NCBI RefSeq assembly: GCF_018069755.1 | Contig: NZ_JAGQDE010000004.1 | Location: 180,566 to 244,565 of the forward strand | Length of the DNA: 64,000 bases | From: Ideonella aquatica | GTDB taxonomy: Bacteria > Pseudomonadota > Gammaproteobacteria > Burkholderiales > Burkholderiaceae_C | Reading direction: 5' to 3' | In this document: positions 25,711 to 36,351 of the stretch, piece by piece | How the letters are laid out: every line of letters starts with the position of its first letter | Position numbering within the stretch: position 1 is the stretch's first letter | The notes under the pieces: generated by a model | What the model saw: only the letters and a program-made list of their open reading frames with translations | Databases searched by the model: none | Told to the model about the DNA's origin: nothing | Made by a program: the position numbers and the translations under genes

Positions 25711-25841
25711 GCGACTGGCTCGGCTCGCGACCCGGCTGGCGCTGGACCTGGCCGCAGGCACTGCAGGCCCTGCGACCGCTGCTGCTGGGCGTTGTGCTGG
25801 GCTGTGCGGTGCTGCAGTTGGCGCTGCGCTGTTGTTCCTGA
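25692..25841 (+). CDS. Possible small membrane protein, 49 residues
   Basis: An open frame MDAPALSDWLGSRPGWRW... overlaps the end of the secreted-protein gene by 19 bases. It has one strongly hydrophobic segment (residues 29-45, LLLGVVLGCAVLQLALR) and ends Cys-Cys-Ser. There is no convincing ribosome binding site, so coupling to the upstream gene would be needed. It may be a real small protein or only spacer between 25710 and the flavin reductase gene. Confidence 0.3.
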   Translation: MDAPALSDWLGSRPGWRWTWPQALQALRPLLLGVVLGCAVLQLALRCCS

Positions 25842-25890
25842 GCCCGGACAGCCCGCCGGGGCAGGGCGCATGCCCTACCATGGCGGCCTG

Positions 25891-26373
25891 ATGTCTTTCG
25901 ATGCCAAGGCCCTGCGGGGCGCGCTGGGGCGCTACGCCACCGGCGTGACGATCACCACCTGCCGCTCGGCCGATGGCCAGCCCGTGGGCCTGACGGTCAA
26001 TTCCTTCGGGGCGCTGTCGCTGGAGCCCGCGCTGGTGACCTGGGCGCTGCGCGAAACCAGCCCGGCGCTGCCGGCCTTCCGCCAGGCCAGCCACTTTGCG
26101 GTCAACGTGTTGTCCGAGGCACAGCTGGAGCTGTCGCGCCGCTTTGCCAGCCCCATCCATGACCGGTTCGCCGAGGGCGAATGGCTCACAGGTCACGGCG
26201 GCGCGCCGGTGCTGGCCGGCTGCTGCGCCACCCTGGAATGCGCCACCGAGCGCGAACTGGCGCTGGGCGACCATGTGCTCTTCGTCGGCCGCGTGCTGGC
26301 GCTGTCACAGGCCGCGCTGGCGCCGCTGGTGTTCCAGGGCGGGCATTACCATCACCTCGGGCGCACTCTGTGA
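25891..26373 (+). CDS. Flavin reductase family protein
   Basis: 160 residues from ATG 25891; in-frame ATG at 25870 is an alternative. FMN-binding split-barrel fold of the flavin reductase-like domain: LGRYATGVTITTC at the start, VGLTVNSFGALSLEPALVTWAL, and HFAVNVLSEAQ are typical. Such proteins reduce free FMN or FAD with NAD(P)H for a partner monooxygenase. No monooxygenase gene is adjacent, so the partner is unknown. A -10-like TACCAT lies nine bases before the start. Confidence 0.88.
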   Translation: MSFDAKALRGALGRYATGVTITTCRSADGQPVGLTVNSFGALSLEPALVTWALRETSPALPAFRQASHFAVNVLSEAQLELSRRFASPIHDRFAEGEWLTGHGGAPVLAGCCATLECATERELALGDHVLFVGRVLALSQAALAPLVFQGGHYHHLGRTL

Positions 26374-26383
26374 CCTGACACAG

Positions 26384-26400
26384 GGGCGGTGATCGCCCCG
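26384..26400 (+). terminator. Hairpin after the flavin reductase gene
   Basis: GGGGCG and CGCCCC form a 6-bp stem with a 5-base loop, 10 bases past the stop codon. No T-run follows, so it is a weak terminator candidate; the clpB promoter begins immediately after. Confidence 0.35.
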
Positions 26401-26401
26401 G

Positions 26402-26431
26402 CCCTTGAAAAGCCCGGTGGATGCCTCATGT
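26402..26431 (+). promoter_or_regulatory. Sigma-32 (heat-shock) promoter of clpB
   Basis: CCCTTGAAA (26402-26410) matches the sigma-32 -35 element exactly and CCTCATGT (26424-26431) differs from CCCCATNT at one position, with a 13-base spacer. Transcription would start near 26437, leaving about 20 bases of leader with GGAGG before the ATG at 26457. It also rules out in-frame start codons upstream of 26437. Confidence 0.8.
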
Positions 26432-26456
26432 CCATGCGCAATCGGAGGTTATTTCC

Positions 26457-29046
<2,590 letters not shown>

Positions 29047-29048
<2 letters not shown>

Positions 29049-29064
29049 GCCTGGCGTCAGGCTC
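29047..29064 (+). terminator. Hairpin at the clpB stop codon
   Basis: GAGCCTG and CAGGCTC form a perfect 7-bp stem with loop GCGT, starting within the clpB TGA. It has no T-run after it, and the nadB -10 hexamer follows two bases later. Probably stabilises or partly ends the clpB message. Confidence 0.4.
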
Positions 29065-29065
29065 C

Positions 29066-29109
29066 TAGAATGGGGCCTGACCTCACAGGGCCGCCGTGCA
29101 CCGGCGGCC
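29066..29109 (+). promoter_or_regulatory. nadB -10 hexamer and start-proximal hairpin
   Basis: TAGAAT (29066-29071) would start transcription near 29079. The leader then contains a perfect 8-bp hairpin, GGCCGCCG and CGGCGGCC around TGCAC (29089-29109), ending six bases before the nadB ATG. No Shine-Dalgarno sequence is free between hairpin and ATG, so the structure may control translation. Confidence 0.4.
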
Positions 29110-29115
29110 GCACGC

Positions 29116-30774
29116 ATGAAGCAACAAGGACAAGCAGCACCGGGCCAGGCGCTGCCGGTGGTGATCATCGGTGCGGGCCTGGCCGGCCTGACCGTGGCGC
29201 TGCACCTGGCCCAGCAGGGCCAGAACGTGGTGGTGCTGGCCAAGCGCACTGTGGGCGAGGGCGCCACGCCCTGGGCGCAGGGCGGCATCGTCGGCGTGCT
29301 GGGCAGCGATGACAGCATCGCCAGCCATGTCCACGACACCCAGGACGCCGGCGCCGGCCTGGTCGACGAGAACACGGCCCGCTTCATCGCCGAGCACAGC
29401 GCTGCCGCGATCGAGTGGCTGGTGGCGCAGGGCGTGCCCTTCTCGCCCGACCCCGACGGACCGCTGGGTCTGCACCTGACCCGCGAAGGCGGCCACGCCG
29501 TGCGCCGCATCGCCCACGCCGCCGATGCCACCGGCAAGGCCATCCATGACGCGCTGCTGGCTGCTGCCCGGGCTCACCCCAGGGTGACGCTGCGCGAGCA
29601 GGTGATGGCGGTCGACCTGATCACCCACCACCACCTGGGCCGTTTCGACGACCCGCGGGCACGGCGGGTGCATGGCGTCTATGCGCTGGACATTGTCAGC
29701 GGCCATGTGGATGCCCTGGCGGCGAGCGCCGTGGTGCTGGCCACCGGCGGCCTGGGCAAGGTCTACCGTTACACCAGCAACCCCGACACCGCCACCGGTG
29801 ACGGCGTGGCCATGGCCTGGCGCGCCGGCTGCCGGGTGGCCAACATGGAATTCATCCAGTTCCACCCGACCTGCCTGTACCACCCGCAGGACCGCACCTT
29901 CTTGCTGACCGAGGCGCTGCGCGGCGAAGGCGCCCAGCTGAAGCTGCCGGCCTCGGCCGGCGGCGGCCGCTTCATGCCCCACCACGACCCGCGGGCCGAG
30001 CTGGCGCCGCGCGACATCGTGGCGCGGGCCATTGATTTCGAGATGAAGAAGCACGGCCTGGACCATGTCTGGCTGGATGTCTCACCCATCGTGGCCGAGA
30101 AGGGCGAGGCGTTTGTGCGCGAGCATTTCCCCACCATCCACGCGCGCTGCCTGAGCCTGGGCATCGACATCACCCGCCAGCCCATCCCGGTGGTGCCGGC
30201 GGCGCACTACAGCTGCGGCGGCATCGTCACCGACACCGACGGGCGCACCGATCTGCCGGGCCTGTACGCCGTGGGCGAATCCACCTACACCGGCCTGCAC
30301 GGCGCCAACCGGCTGGCCAGCAATTCGCTGCTGGAGTGCGTGGTGATCGGCAAGACCTGCGCCGAGGCCATCCAGGCCTCACCACAGGCCGAGCATGTTG
30401 AGGTCCCGGCCTGGGATGAGAGCCTGGTCGAGAACGCCGACGAGCAGGTGGTGATCTCGCACAACTGGGACGAGTTGCGCCTGCTGATGTGGAACTATGT
30501 GGGCATCGTGCGCACCACGCGCCGGCTGGAGCGGGCCCAGCACCGCATCCGCAACCTGCGCGAGGAGGTGGACGAGTACTACGCCAACTTCCGCGTCAAC
30601 CGCGACCTGCTGGAGCTGCGCAACCTGCTGGTCTGCGCCGAGCTGATCGTGCGTTCGGCGCTGATGCGCCACGAGAGCCGCGGTCTGCACTACATTCGGG
30701 ACTTTCCGCAACCGCTGCCAATGAGCTTCCCGACCGTGCTGTACCGCGAGGCGCGCAGCCGCCGCACCCGATGA
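29116..30774 (+). CDS. nadB: L-aspartate oxidase
   Basis: FAD enzyme that oxidises aspartate to iminoaspartate, the first step of NAD synthesis; NadA (34404-35516) takes the product. 552 residues. FAD-binding [14 protein letters not shown] near the N-terminus, [20 protein letters not shown], the [13 protein letters not shown] [13 protein letters not shown] and the C-terminal helical domain with [10 protein letters not shown] are characteristic. nadB is on the opposite strand from nadA-nadC and about 3 kb away, separated by signalling-type genes. Confidence 0.97.
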   Translation: MKQQGQAAPGQALPVVIIGAGLAGLTVALHLAQQGQNVVVLAKRTVGEGATPWAQGGIVGVLGSDDSIASHVHDTQDAGAGLVDENTARFIAEHSAAAIEWLVAQGVPFSPDPDGPLGLHLTREGGHAVRRIAHAADATGKAIHDALLAAARAHPRVTLREQVMAVDLITHHHLGRFDDPRARRVHGVYALDIVSGHVDALAASAVVLATGGLGKVYRYTSNPDTATGDGVAMAWRAGCRVANMEFIQFHPTCLYHPQDRTFLLTEALRGEGAQLKLPASAGGGRFMPHHDPRAELAPRDIVARAIDFEMKKHGLDHVWLDVSPIVAEKGEAFVREHFPTIHARCLSLGIDITRQPIPVVPAAHYSCGGIVTDTDGRTDLPGLYAVGESTYTGLHGANRLASNSLLECVVIGKTCAEAIQASPQAEHVEVPAWDESLVENADEQVVISHNWDELRLLMWNYVGIVRTTRRLERAQHRIRNLREEVDEYYANFRVNRDLLELRNLLVCAELIVRSALMRHESRGLHYIRDFPQPLPMSFPTVLYREARSRRTR

Positions 30775-30835
30775 CCGGGTTGGCGCTCTCCGGTCGCAGG
30801 CGGGGCCAGCGGTCTGGCCTGACCGAGGACCGTGG

Positions 30836-31993
30836 ATGAGCGTGATCCGACAGCCGCTGAGCGAGGTGCTTGACCTGCTGGTGGTGGGCATGGCCTTGCC
30901 CTTCCATGTGCTCGATCCCCACGAGCGCCGTCTGCTGGCCGAGGGGCATGTGGTGGTCAGCGAGTCCCAGCTGGAGGCCCTGGTCGCCCGCGGCGCCTGG
31001 GTGGACCGGGCCGTGGCCGATGCCGTGCGCGCCCAGCGCCAGAAGGCGCAGCCCGCCGCTGACGCACCCCGTCGCGCCCCGACCCTGTTCGACCGTTGGG
31101 AAGAGATGATCTGGCAGCTCGATGGCTTGCTGCGCCAGGTGCTGGCCGGCCAGCCCGGTCAGGAGGCCGCGCTACTGTGGCTGGCCGAGCGCCTGATCGA
31201 GCGGGTCGACCGGCATGTGGACGTGGCGCTGTTCATGGTGGTGCGCCCGCCCGATCCGCGCTTTGCGCTCTACGCCTTGCAGCATGCGCAGCATTCGGCG
31301 GTGGTCGCCCTGCTGTTGTCGCGCCACCTGGGCTGGGACGCCCCCACCGCGCGACGGCTGGTGGCCGCGGCCATGACGATGAATGTCTCGACGCTGGAGC
31401 TGCAGGCCCAGATGGCCGTGCAGACCGACCCGCCCACCACCCGCCAGCGTGAGTTGATCCGGGCCCATCCGCTGGCCTCCGAGGCCCTGCTGCGCAAGGC
31501 CGGCGTGACCGACGAGGCCTGGCTGCAGGCGGTGCGCGAGCACCACGAGCGGCCTGACGGCGGCGGCTACCCGGCCGGCCTGACCCAGGTCTGCGAGCTT
31601 GCCCACGCGCTGCGCACCGCCGATGTGTTCACCGCCAAGATCAGCGCCCGGGCGATCCGCCAGGCGCTGCCGATCCAGGTGGCTGCGAAGCAGCTGTTCC
31701 AGGAGGAGAAGGGCGGCCCGATGGCCACCGGCATCATCAAGCAGCTGGGCCTGTACCCGCCGGGCGACCTGGTGCAGCTGAAGAGCGGTGAGATTGCGGT
31801 GGTCACCCACCGCGGCCCGAATGCCACGACGCCGCTCGTCGCCACGATCACCAACACGCAGGGCCAGCCGGTGGCCGCCACCTTGGCCCGCAATTCGGCG
31901 GACGCCGCCTACGCGATCACGGGCCCGGTGCTGGACCGCAAGGGGCTGCCCCGGGTGCCTGCCGAGCGGGTCTACGGGCTGATTCCGGCCTGA
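30836..31993 (+). CDS. Degenerate HD-GYP domain protein
   Basis: 385 residues. An N-terminal DUF3391-like region (HVLDPHERRLLAEGHVVVSESQLEALV) precedes an HD-GYP fold. Intact HD-GYP enzymes hydrolyse c-di-GMP with an HD pair and a GYP loop. Here the HHERPDGGGYP segment is intact (236-246), but the expected HD motif is replaced by MTMNVS (180-185), and the Asp-Ala-Leu-Thr motif reads ADVFTAKIS. Metal binding and hydrolysis are therefore doubtful; a c-di-GMP-binding or scaffold role is more likely. It starts 61 bases after nadB and converges on a ComFB-family gene. Confidence 0.82.
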   Translation: MSVIRQPLSEVLDLLVVGMALPFHVLDPHERRLLAEGHVVVSESQLEALVARGAWVDRAVADAVRAQRQKAQPAADAPRRAPTLFDRWEEMIWQLDGLLRQVLAGQPGQEAALLWLAERLIERVDRHVDVALFMVVRPPDPRFALYALQHAQHSAVVALLLSRHLGWDAPTARRLVAAAMTMNVSTLELQAQMAVQTDPPTTRQRELIRAHPLASEALLRKAGVTDEAWLQAVREHHERPDGGGYPAGLTQVCELAHALRTADVFTAKISARAIRQALPIQVAAKQLFQEEKGGPMATGIIKQLGLYPPGDLVQLKSGEIAVVTHRGPNATTPLVATITNTQGQPVAATLARNSADAAYAITGPVLDRKGLPRVPAERVYGLIPA

Positions 31994-32011
31994 CCCGGCC
32001 GGTTCACGACC

Positions 32012-32296
32012 TCAGCTGCGCGCCCGCATCGCGTTGCGCGCCTGCACGAAGCCCAGCGCAAACTCCACCGACTCGACCACCGCGCGTTCGCTGTCGGTGC
32101 GCTCGCGCTCGGTCTGGAAGAAGGCCAGGTCGACGTCATGCCGGATGTAGCGCGGCGGCAGCCGGTTCAATGCCACGCAGGCCACATCGGCCAGCACATC
32201 GTCATTGCCCAGCAGGTGCGGGAAGGCCTGCGCCTGCGCCATGACTTCATTGAAGACGGCGCGTTCGTACCAGTTGTGGATCGAGGTGATGTCCAT
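32012..32296 (-). CDS. ComFB family protein (late competence development family)
   Basis: 94 residues from ATG 32296. The block LADVACVALNRLPPRYIRHDVDLAFF (residues 35-60 region) is the core of the ComFB domain: a helix followed by AxNxLPPxY. The family is named after a Bacillus competence-operon protein; members in cyanobacteria have been reported to bind c-di-GMP, as I recall. It converges with the degenerate HD-GYP gene (19 bases between the stops), suggesting a shared signalling context. An in-frame upstream extension is Arg-rich and lacks family similarity, so ATG 32296 is preferred. Confidence 0.82.
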   Translation of the reverse strand: MDITSIHNWYERAVFNEVMAQAQAFPHLLGNDDVLADVACVALNRLPPRYIRHDVDLAFFQTERERTDSERAVVESVEFALGFVQARNAMRARS

Positions 32297-32399
32297 CCGC
32301 CCAGTGTGGCGCGACTGAGCCCGGCGCAGGCGTGAAAAAGCGCGCAAAGACCCGCCAAAACTGCGAGCGCTGGCATCAGAGAAGCCCCGTCGGGAACGC

Positions 32400-33458
32400 T
32401 CAGAGGCAGCCCGGCGTCGGGCACAGGAGGTAGGCCTTGCCGTCCGTGTCGGCCGCCGCGATCTGGCCGCGGGCGTTGATCGCAAAGCCCCAGCCCAGCC
32501 TGGACCGGCGCGGCAGCCCCACGGTGACGGCGTTGAGGTCCACCACAGTGCCCCCCTCCGCCTCTGTCACGAAGGCCGTCCAGTCACCTTGGGCGTTGCG
32601 CGTCCAGCCGACCACGTGGCCTTGCGCATCCACCCCCAGGGCCTCGCCGGTGCCGCCGTTGGGCAGGCTCAGCACGCGCAGACCGATCGATGGGTGCTGG
32701 ACAAAGGCCATCGAGACCGCGGCGGCGTCTGCCTGGCGCCAGCCCGCGACCCAACCGGTGTCGCTGATCGCCCGCGCTGCACTGCGGTAGGAGGGGGTCG
32801 ACTCCAGCGCTTGCATGGCGGCACCCCCCGGGCCGGTGATGAAGGCCTGGCGCGGTGAATTGCTGTTGCCAGTGTCTGATTCGCCCACCACGCGGCCGCT
32901 GCTGTCGACGGCGTAACCCCAGGAGCTTGATCCGCCCAGCGTCCCCAGGTCGATTGGCGCCACCTGCTCGAGTGGGCCCAGGATGGCGTGCGCCTGGCCC
33001 GATGCCTTCAGCGAGGCATACCCGGTGGCCAGACCGTTGCCGTTGACGCCAGCAAAAACAGCCCTGGTGGCCCAGGTGGGCGCCAGGACCGGGGTCCATT
33101 TCCTTCCTTTGGGGTCGGTGTAGAACCCTTGGTCACCCGACCACAGGGAGCGCAGCCAGCCCACAGCGCGTCCGCTGTCGGTGATCCCGGTCGCCCAGGC
33201 ATCGTGGTCGCCATCAAGGGGCGTGCGGACCGCCAGCATGTCCTGGCCATTGGCGCCGCTGACCATCGCACGTTGGCGCAATGCACCCCAGGCCGCACCC
33301 GCAATCTGGCCATTGGCGTTCAGGGCCCATGGCGTGAAGCCCCGAGCATCATGGCGCACTTGCAGGGCTTGGGCGTAATAGGGGCCCGCTGCACAGGCCG
33401 AATACGAACTCAGCAGCAGGGTCAACGGCAGCAGGCCGGCGCACAGTGTCTTGGTCAT
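32400..33458 (-). CDS. Exported HAF-repeat protein
   Basis: 352 residues with a signal peptide (MTKTLCAGLLPLTLLLSS...CAA, cleavage near residue 24). The mature protein has about seven repeats with an A-[IV]-N-x-x-G-x-[IV]-[AV]-G-[WY] core (for example ALNANGQIAG, GITDSGRAVGW, AVDSSGRVVGE, AISDTGWVAGW, GVDAQGHVVGW, AINARGQIAA), which is the HAF extracellular repeat and suggests a beta-propeller. The last Cys pair (LCPTPGC) could form a disulfide. Function unknown; such proteins are often surface or secreted proteins. It is 70 bases upstream of nadC's 3' side but separately transcribed with respect to it is not certain. Confidence 0.82.
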   Translation of the reverse strand: MTKTLCAGLLPLTLLLSSYSACAAGPYYAQALQVRHDARGFTPWALNANGQIAGAAWGALRQRAMVSGANGQDMLAVRTPLDGDHDAWATGITDSGRAVGWLRSLWSGDQGFYTDPKGRKWTPVLAPTWATRAVFAGVNGNGLATGYASLKASGQAHAILGPLEQVAPIDLGTLGGSSSWGYAVDSSGRVVGESDTGNSNSPRQAFITGPGGAAMQALESTPSYRSAARAISDTGWVAGWRQADAAAVSMAFVQHPSIGLRVLSLPNGGTGEALGVDAQGHVVGWTRNAQGDWTAFVTEAEGGTVVDLNAVTVGLPRRSRLGWGFAINARGQIAAADTDGKAYLLCPTPGCL

Positions 33459-33528
33459 CGCGTTCCTCCCTGGAACATGGGGTGTGACTGGCCGTGCCCC
33501 TGTGTTGGATCGCGCAGCGCGCAGGGGC

Positions 33529-34404
33529 TCAGGCCGTCAGCGAATCTAGCACGCGCATCGAGTAATCGGTGGCCATCACGTCCTTGGTGAGCTTGCCGAT
33601 CGAGATGCGGTCGACGCCGGTCGACGCGATCTCGCGCAGGCCGTCGAGCGTGATGCCGCCCGAGGCCTCAAGCAGCGCACGGCCCTGGGTCAGGGCCACG
33701 GCCTCGCGCATCTGGTCGGTGCTGAAGTTGTCGAGCAGCACGCTGGTGGCGCCATGCGCCAGCGCGAGTTGCAACTGGGCCAGGCTTTCCACCTCGATCT
33801 GCACGTCCACGCCGGCGTTCAAGGCGCGGGCCTGGGCCAGCACCTGCGGGATGCCGCCGGCCGCGGCGATGTGGTTTTCCTTGATCAGGATGCCGTGCCA
33901 CAGCGCCAGGCGCTGGTTGGCGCCGCCACCCACGCGCACCGCGTACTTCTGGGCCTGACGCAGGCCGGGCAGGGTCTTGCGGGTATCGAGCACCACGCAG
34001 CCGCGCGGGTTGGGGCTGGCGCCCTCGATGGCGTCGGCGTGGCGACGGGTGATCGTGGCGGTGCCGGACAGCAGTTGCAGGAAGTTCAGCGCCGGGCGCT
34101 CGGCCGACAGCAGGGCGCGGGCGTCGGACTCGATCTCGCACACCGGCGTGGCGGCGCTCATGCGCGCACCTTCGGCGTAGTGCCACTGCACGCGGGCCTG
34201 CGGGTCCAGCGTGGTGACACAGGCGTCGAACCAGTCGCGGCCGCACAGGATGGCGTTCTCGCGCACTGTCACGCGGGCGCGCACGCGCCGGCCGTCGGGC
34301 ACCAGCTGCCCGGTCCAGTCGCAGCGGCCGATGTCCTCGAACAGCGCATCGCGCACATTGCGCGCCCGGGCCTCTTCCAGGGTTTCGTTGTGGTCGAAGT
34401 GCAT
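33529..34404 (-). CDS. nadC: Nicotinate-nucleotide pyrophosphorylase (carboxylating)
   Basis: Converts quinolinate and PRPP to nicotinate mononucleotide. 291 residues from ATG 34404, chosen because it overlaps the nadA stop (TGATG) and begins at the family's usual place. Landmarks: DALFEDIGRCDWTG, LSGTATITRRHAD, LDTRKTLPGLRQAQKYAVRVGGG (read as two parts, residues 146-168), HGILIKENHI, and the C-terminal LLEASGGITLDGLREIASTGVD core. Translationally coupled to nadA. Confidence 0.96.
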   Translation of the reverse strand: MHFDHNETLEEARARNVRDALFEDIGRCDWTGQLVPDGRRVRARVTVRENAILCGRDWFDACVTTLDPQARVQWHYAEGARMSAATPVCEIESDARALLSAERPALNFLQLLSGTATITRRHADAIEGASPNPRGCVVLDTRKTLPGLRQAQKYAVRVGGGANQRLALWHGILIKENHIAAAGGIPQVLAQARALNAGVDVQIEVESLAQLQLALAHGATSVLLDNFSTDQMREAVALTQGRALLEASGGITLDGLREIASTGVDRISIGKLTKDVMATDYSMRVLDSLTA

Positions 34405-35516
34405 CAGGCGGCTCCAATGCCCTTGACCATGCCCTGGACCTTGGGCGCCAGCGCCGCCGGGTGGGCGGCCACGTAGGCCAGCATGCGGTCGATGCAGCCG
34501 TGGGCCTTCTGGCCGATCACGGGATCGACGTGGATCTCGCCGCTGCCGCTCTCCAGGCAGTCGACCACCCCTTGCAGGCCGTTCATGGCCATCCAGGGGC
34601 AGTGCGCGCAGCTCTTGCAGGTGGCGCTGTTGCCGGCGGTGGGGGCCTCGATCAGCGTCTTGCCGGGGGCCAGCTGGCGCATGCGGTGCATGATCAGGTT
34701 GTCGGTGGCGACGATGTACTCCTGCGCGCTGCCGTTGATCACCGCGCTCAGCATCTGCGAGGTGGATCCCACCACATCGGCCAGCGCCACCACGCTCTCG
34801 GGCGATTCGGGGTGCACCAGCACCATCGCATTCGGGTGCTGGGCCTTCAGCAGCTGCAGCTCCACGCCCTTGAACTCGTTGTGGACGATGCAGTCGCCCT
34901 GCCACAGCAGCATGTCGGCGCCGGTCTCGCGCTGGATGTAGCGGCCCAGGTGGCGGTCGGGCGCCCAGAGGATCTTCTGGCCCTGGTCCTTCAGGTGGTT
35001 GACGATGCCCAGCGCACAGGAGCTGGTCACCATCCAGTCGGCGCGGGCCTTCACCGCCGCGCTGGTGTTGGCGTAGACCACCACGGTGCGGTCGGGGTGG
35101 GCATCGCAGAACGCCGCAAAGTCGTCGGCCGGGCAGCCCAGGTCGAGCGAGCAGGTGGCGTCCAGGTCGGGCATCAGCACGGTCTTGCCGGGCGACAGGA
35201 TCTTGGCGCTCTCGCCCATGAAACGCACGCCGGCCACCACCAGGGTCTGGCTGGCGTGATCGCGGCCGAAGCGGGCCATCTCCAGCGAATCGGCGACGAT
35301 GCCGCCGGTCTCCAGGGCCAGGTCCTGCAGCTCGCCTTCGACGTAGTAGTGCGCCACCAGCACCGCGTTGCGGGCTGCCAGCAACTCGCGGGCGCGGGCC
35401 TTGAGCGCATCGCGCTGGCTGGGCGTCAGCGGGGCGGGCACCTTGGCCCAGGCGCTGAGCGTGCAGCTCTGGCCCTGAGCGTCCTGTCGGGTGTACTCGT
35501 AAACGGTGTCAGACAT
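34404..35516 (-). CDS. nadA: Quinolinate synthase A
   Basis: [4Fe-4S] enzyme that condenses iminoaspartate with dihydroxyacetone phosphate to quinolinate. 370 residues. The three cluster-binding Cys are in the family's places: [25 protein letters not shown] and [25 protein letters not shown] near residue 60 and [19 protein letters not shown] are typical. Upstream of nadC and coupled to it. No NadR- or NrtR-type operator was recognised in the 65 bases before the start. Confidence 0.96.
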   Translation of the reverse strand: MSDTVYEYTRQDAQGQSCTLSAWAKVPAPLTPSQRDALKARARELLAARNAVLVAHYYVEGELQDLALETGGIVADSLEMARFGRDHASQTLVVAGVRFMGESAKILSPGKTVLMPDLDATCSLDLGCPADDFAAFCDAHPDRTVVVYANTSAAVKARADWMVTSSCALGIVNHLKDQGQKILWAPDRHLGRYIQRETGADMLLWQGDCIVHNEFKGVELQLLKAQHPNAMVLVHPESPESVVALADVVGSTSQMLSAVINGSAQEYIVATDNLIMHRMRQLAPGKTLIEAPTAGNSATCKSCAHCPWMAMNGLQGVVDCLESGSGEIHVDPVIGQKAHGCIDRMLAYVAAHPAALAPKVQGMVKGIGAA

Positions 35517-35579
35517 GGGGCTTCGGCGGCGCGCCGCGCCGCCCGGCGAAATCAGCCCCGCATGGTACCGCCGCGGCGC

Positions 35580-36266
35580 CTAACGCGTCTGCTGCCAGGC
35601 CTTGAACACCGCGTTCCAGGCCTCGGACACGCCGTGGCGGGCTGGCGGCGGCTCAAAGCGCAGCCGCTGCATCCACAGCGGGCTGTCGGCCAGGTGGCTG
35701 GCCACGTCGCGCACCGACGGCGACCCCAGGATGGTCCAGGGCGGCCCTTCCTCGCCCAGCCGGCGCACCTGGGCCGCCACCATCAGCACCCAGCGGGTGG
35801 CCTCGGCGTCCTGTTGCGGATCGGCCAGCATCACCGCCAGCCGGGTGCGGCGCCAGACCCGGGTCATGGCCGGCGACGGCCGATCGGGCTCCAGCCGCCG
35901 GGTGTGCAGGTGGCGCACGATGCAGGGCAAGCCATCCTCGCGCGGCAGGCGGATCTCGTCGATCACCGCCACTTCCCGCAGCGCCACCGGCGACAGCACG
36001 CGCACCCGCGCCAGCGGTGCGCCGGTGGTCTCGGCCAGCGCCTGCATGATGGCCGGGGCCCATCGCAGCGCGGGGTCGAGCAGCAGCAGGTCCTGGCGTT
36101 CGTCGGGCAGCGGGCCGGCTGATTGCCAGCGCGAGTCCAGGGCGGTGGCCATGAATTCGCTGTCGACCAGCTCCAGTGTGCCCGCGTGGCGCACGGGCAG
36201 GTCAGGCACGATGCGCAGTGACAACGGAGGGCGTTCGGTGCGTTCAGCAAGGCGGGTTGAAGGCAT
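35580..36266 (-). CDS. Protein of unknown function, about 228 residues
   Basis: I do not recognise this protein. ATG 36266 is chosen (MPSTRLAERTERP); an in-frame ATG at 36284 would add six residues. No signal peptide or transmembrane segment. It has a well-ordered alternation of hydrophobic strands and charged helices (for example LLLLDPALRWAPAIMQAL, VALREVAVIDEIRLP, WVLMVAAQVRRLGEEG) and ends with FEPPPARHGVSEAWNAVFKAWQQTR split over a conserved-looking tail. Codon use is like the neighbours. Divergent from the MFS transporter gene with 85 bases between. Confidence 0.65.
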   Translation of the reverse strand: MPSTRLAERTERPPLSLRIVPDLPVRHAGTLELVDSEFMATALDSRWQSAGPLPDERQDLLLLDPALRWAPAIMQALAETTGAPLARVRVLSPVALREVAVIDEIRLPREDGLPCIVRHLHTRRLEPDRPSPAMTRVWRRTRLAVMLADPQQDAEATRWVLMVAAQVRRLGEEGPPWTILGSPSVRDVASHLADSPLWMQRLRFEPPPARHGVSEAWNAVFKAWQQTR

Positions 36267-36336
36267 GGTGCCACCATAGGCCATGGGCTGCGCTGGGCTG
36301 TCTCTGGTTGTGTCACCGTGTGCCGGTGGGGGTCGC

Positions 36337-36342
36337 TAAGAT
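36337..36342 (+). promoter_or_regulatory. -10-like hexamer for the MFS transporter gene
   Basis: TAAGAT nine bases before the ATG at 36352. If used, the transcript would be almost leaderless. No Shine-Dalgarno sequence lies between. No good -35 element at 16-18 bases. Confidence 0.3.
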
Positions 36343-36351
36343 GCCGGCACG

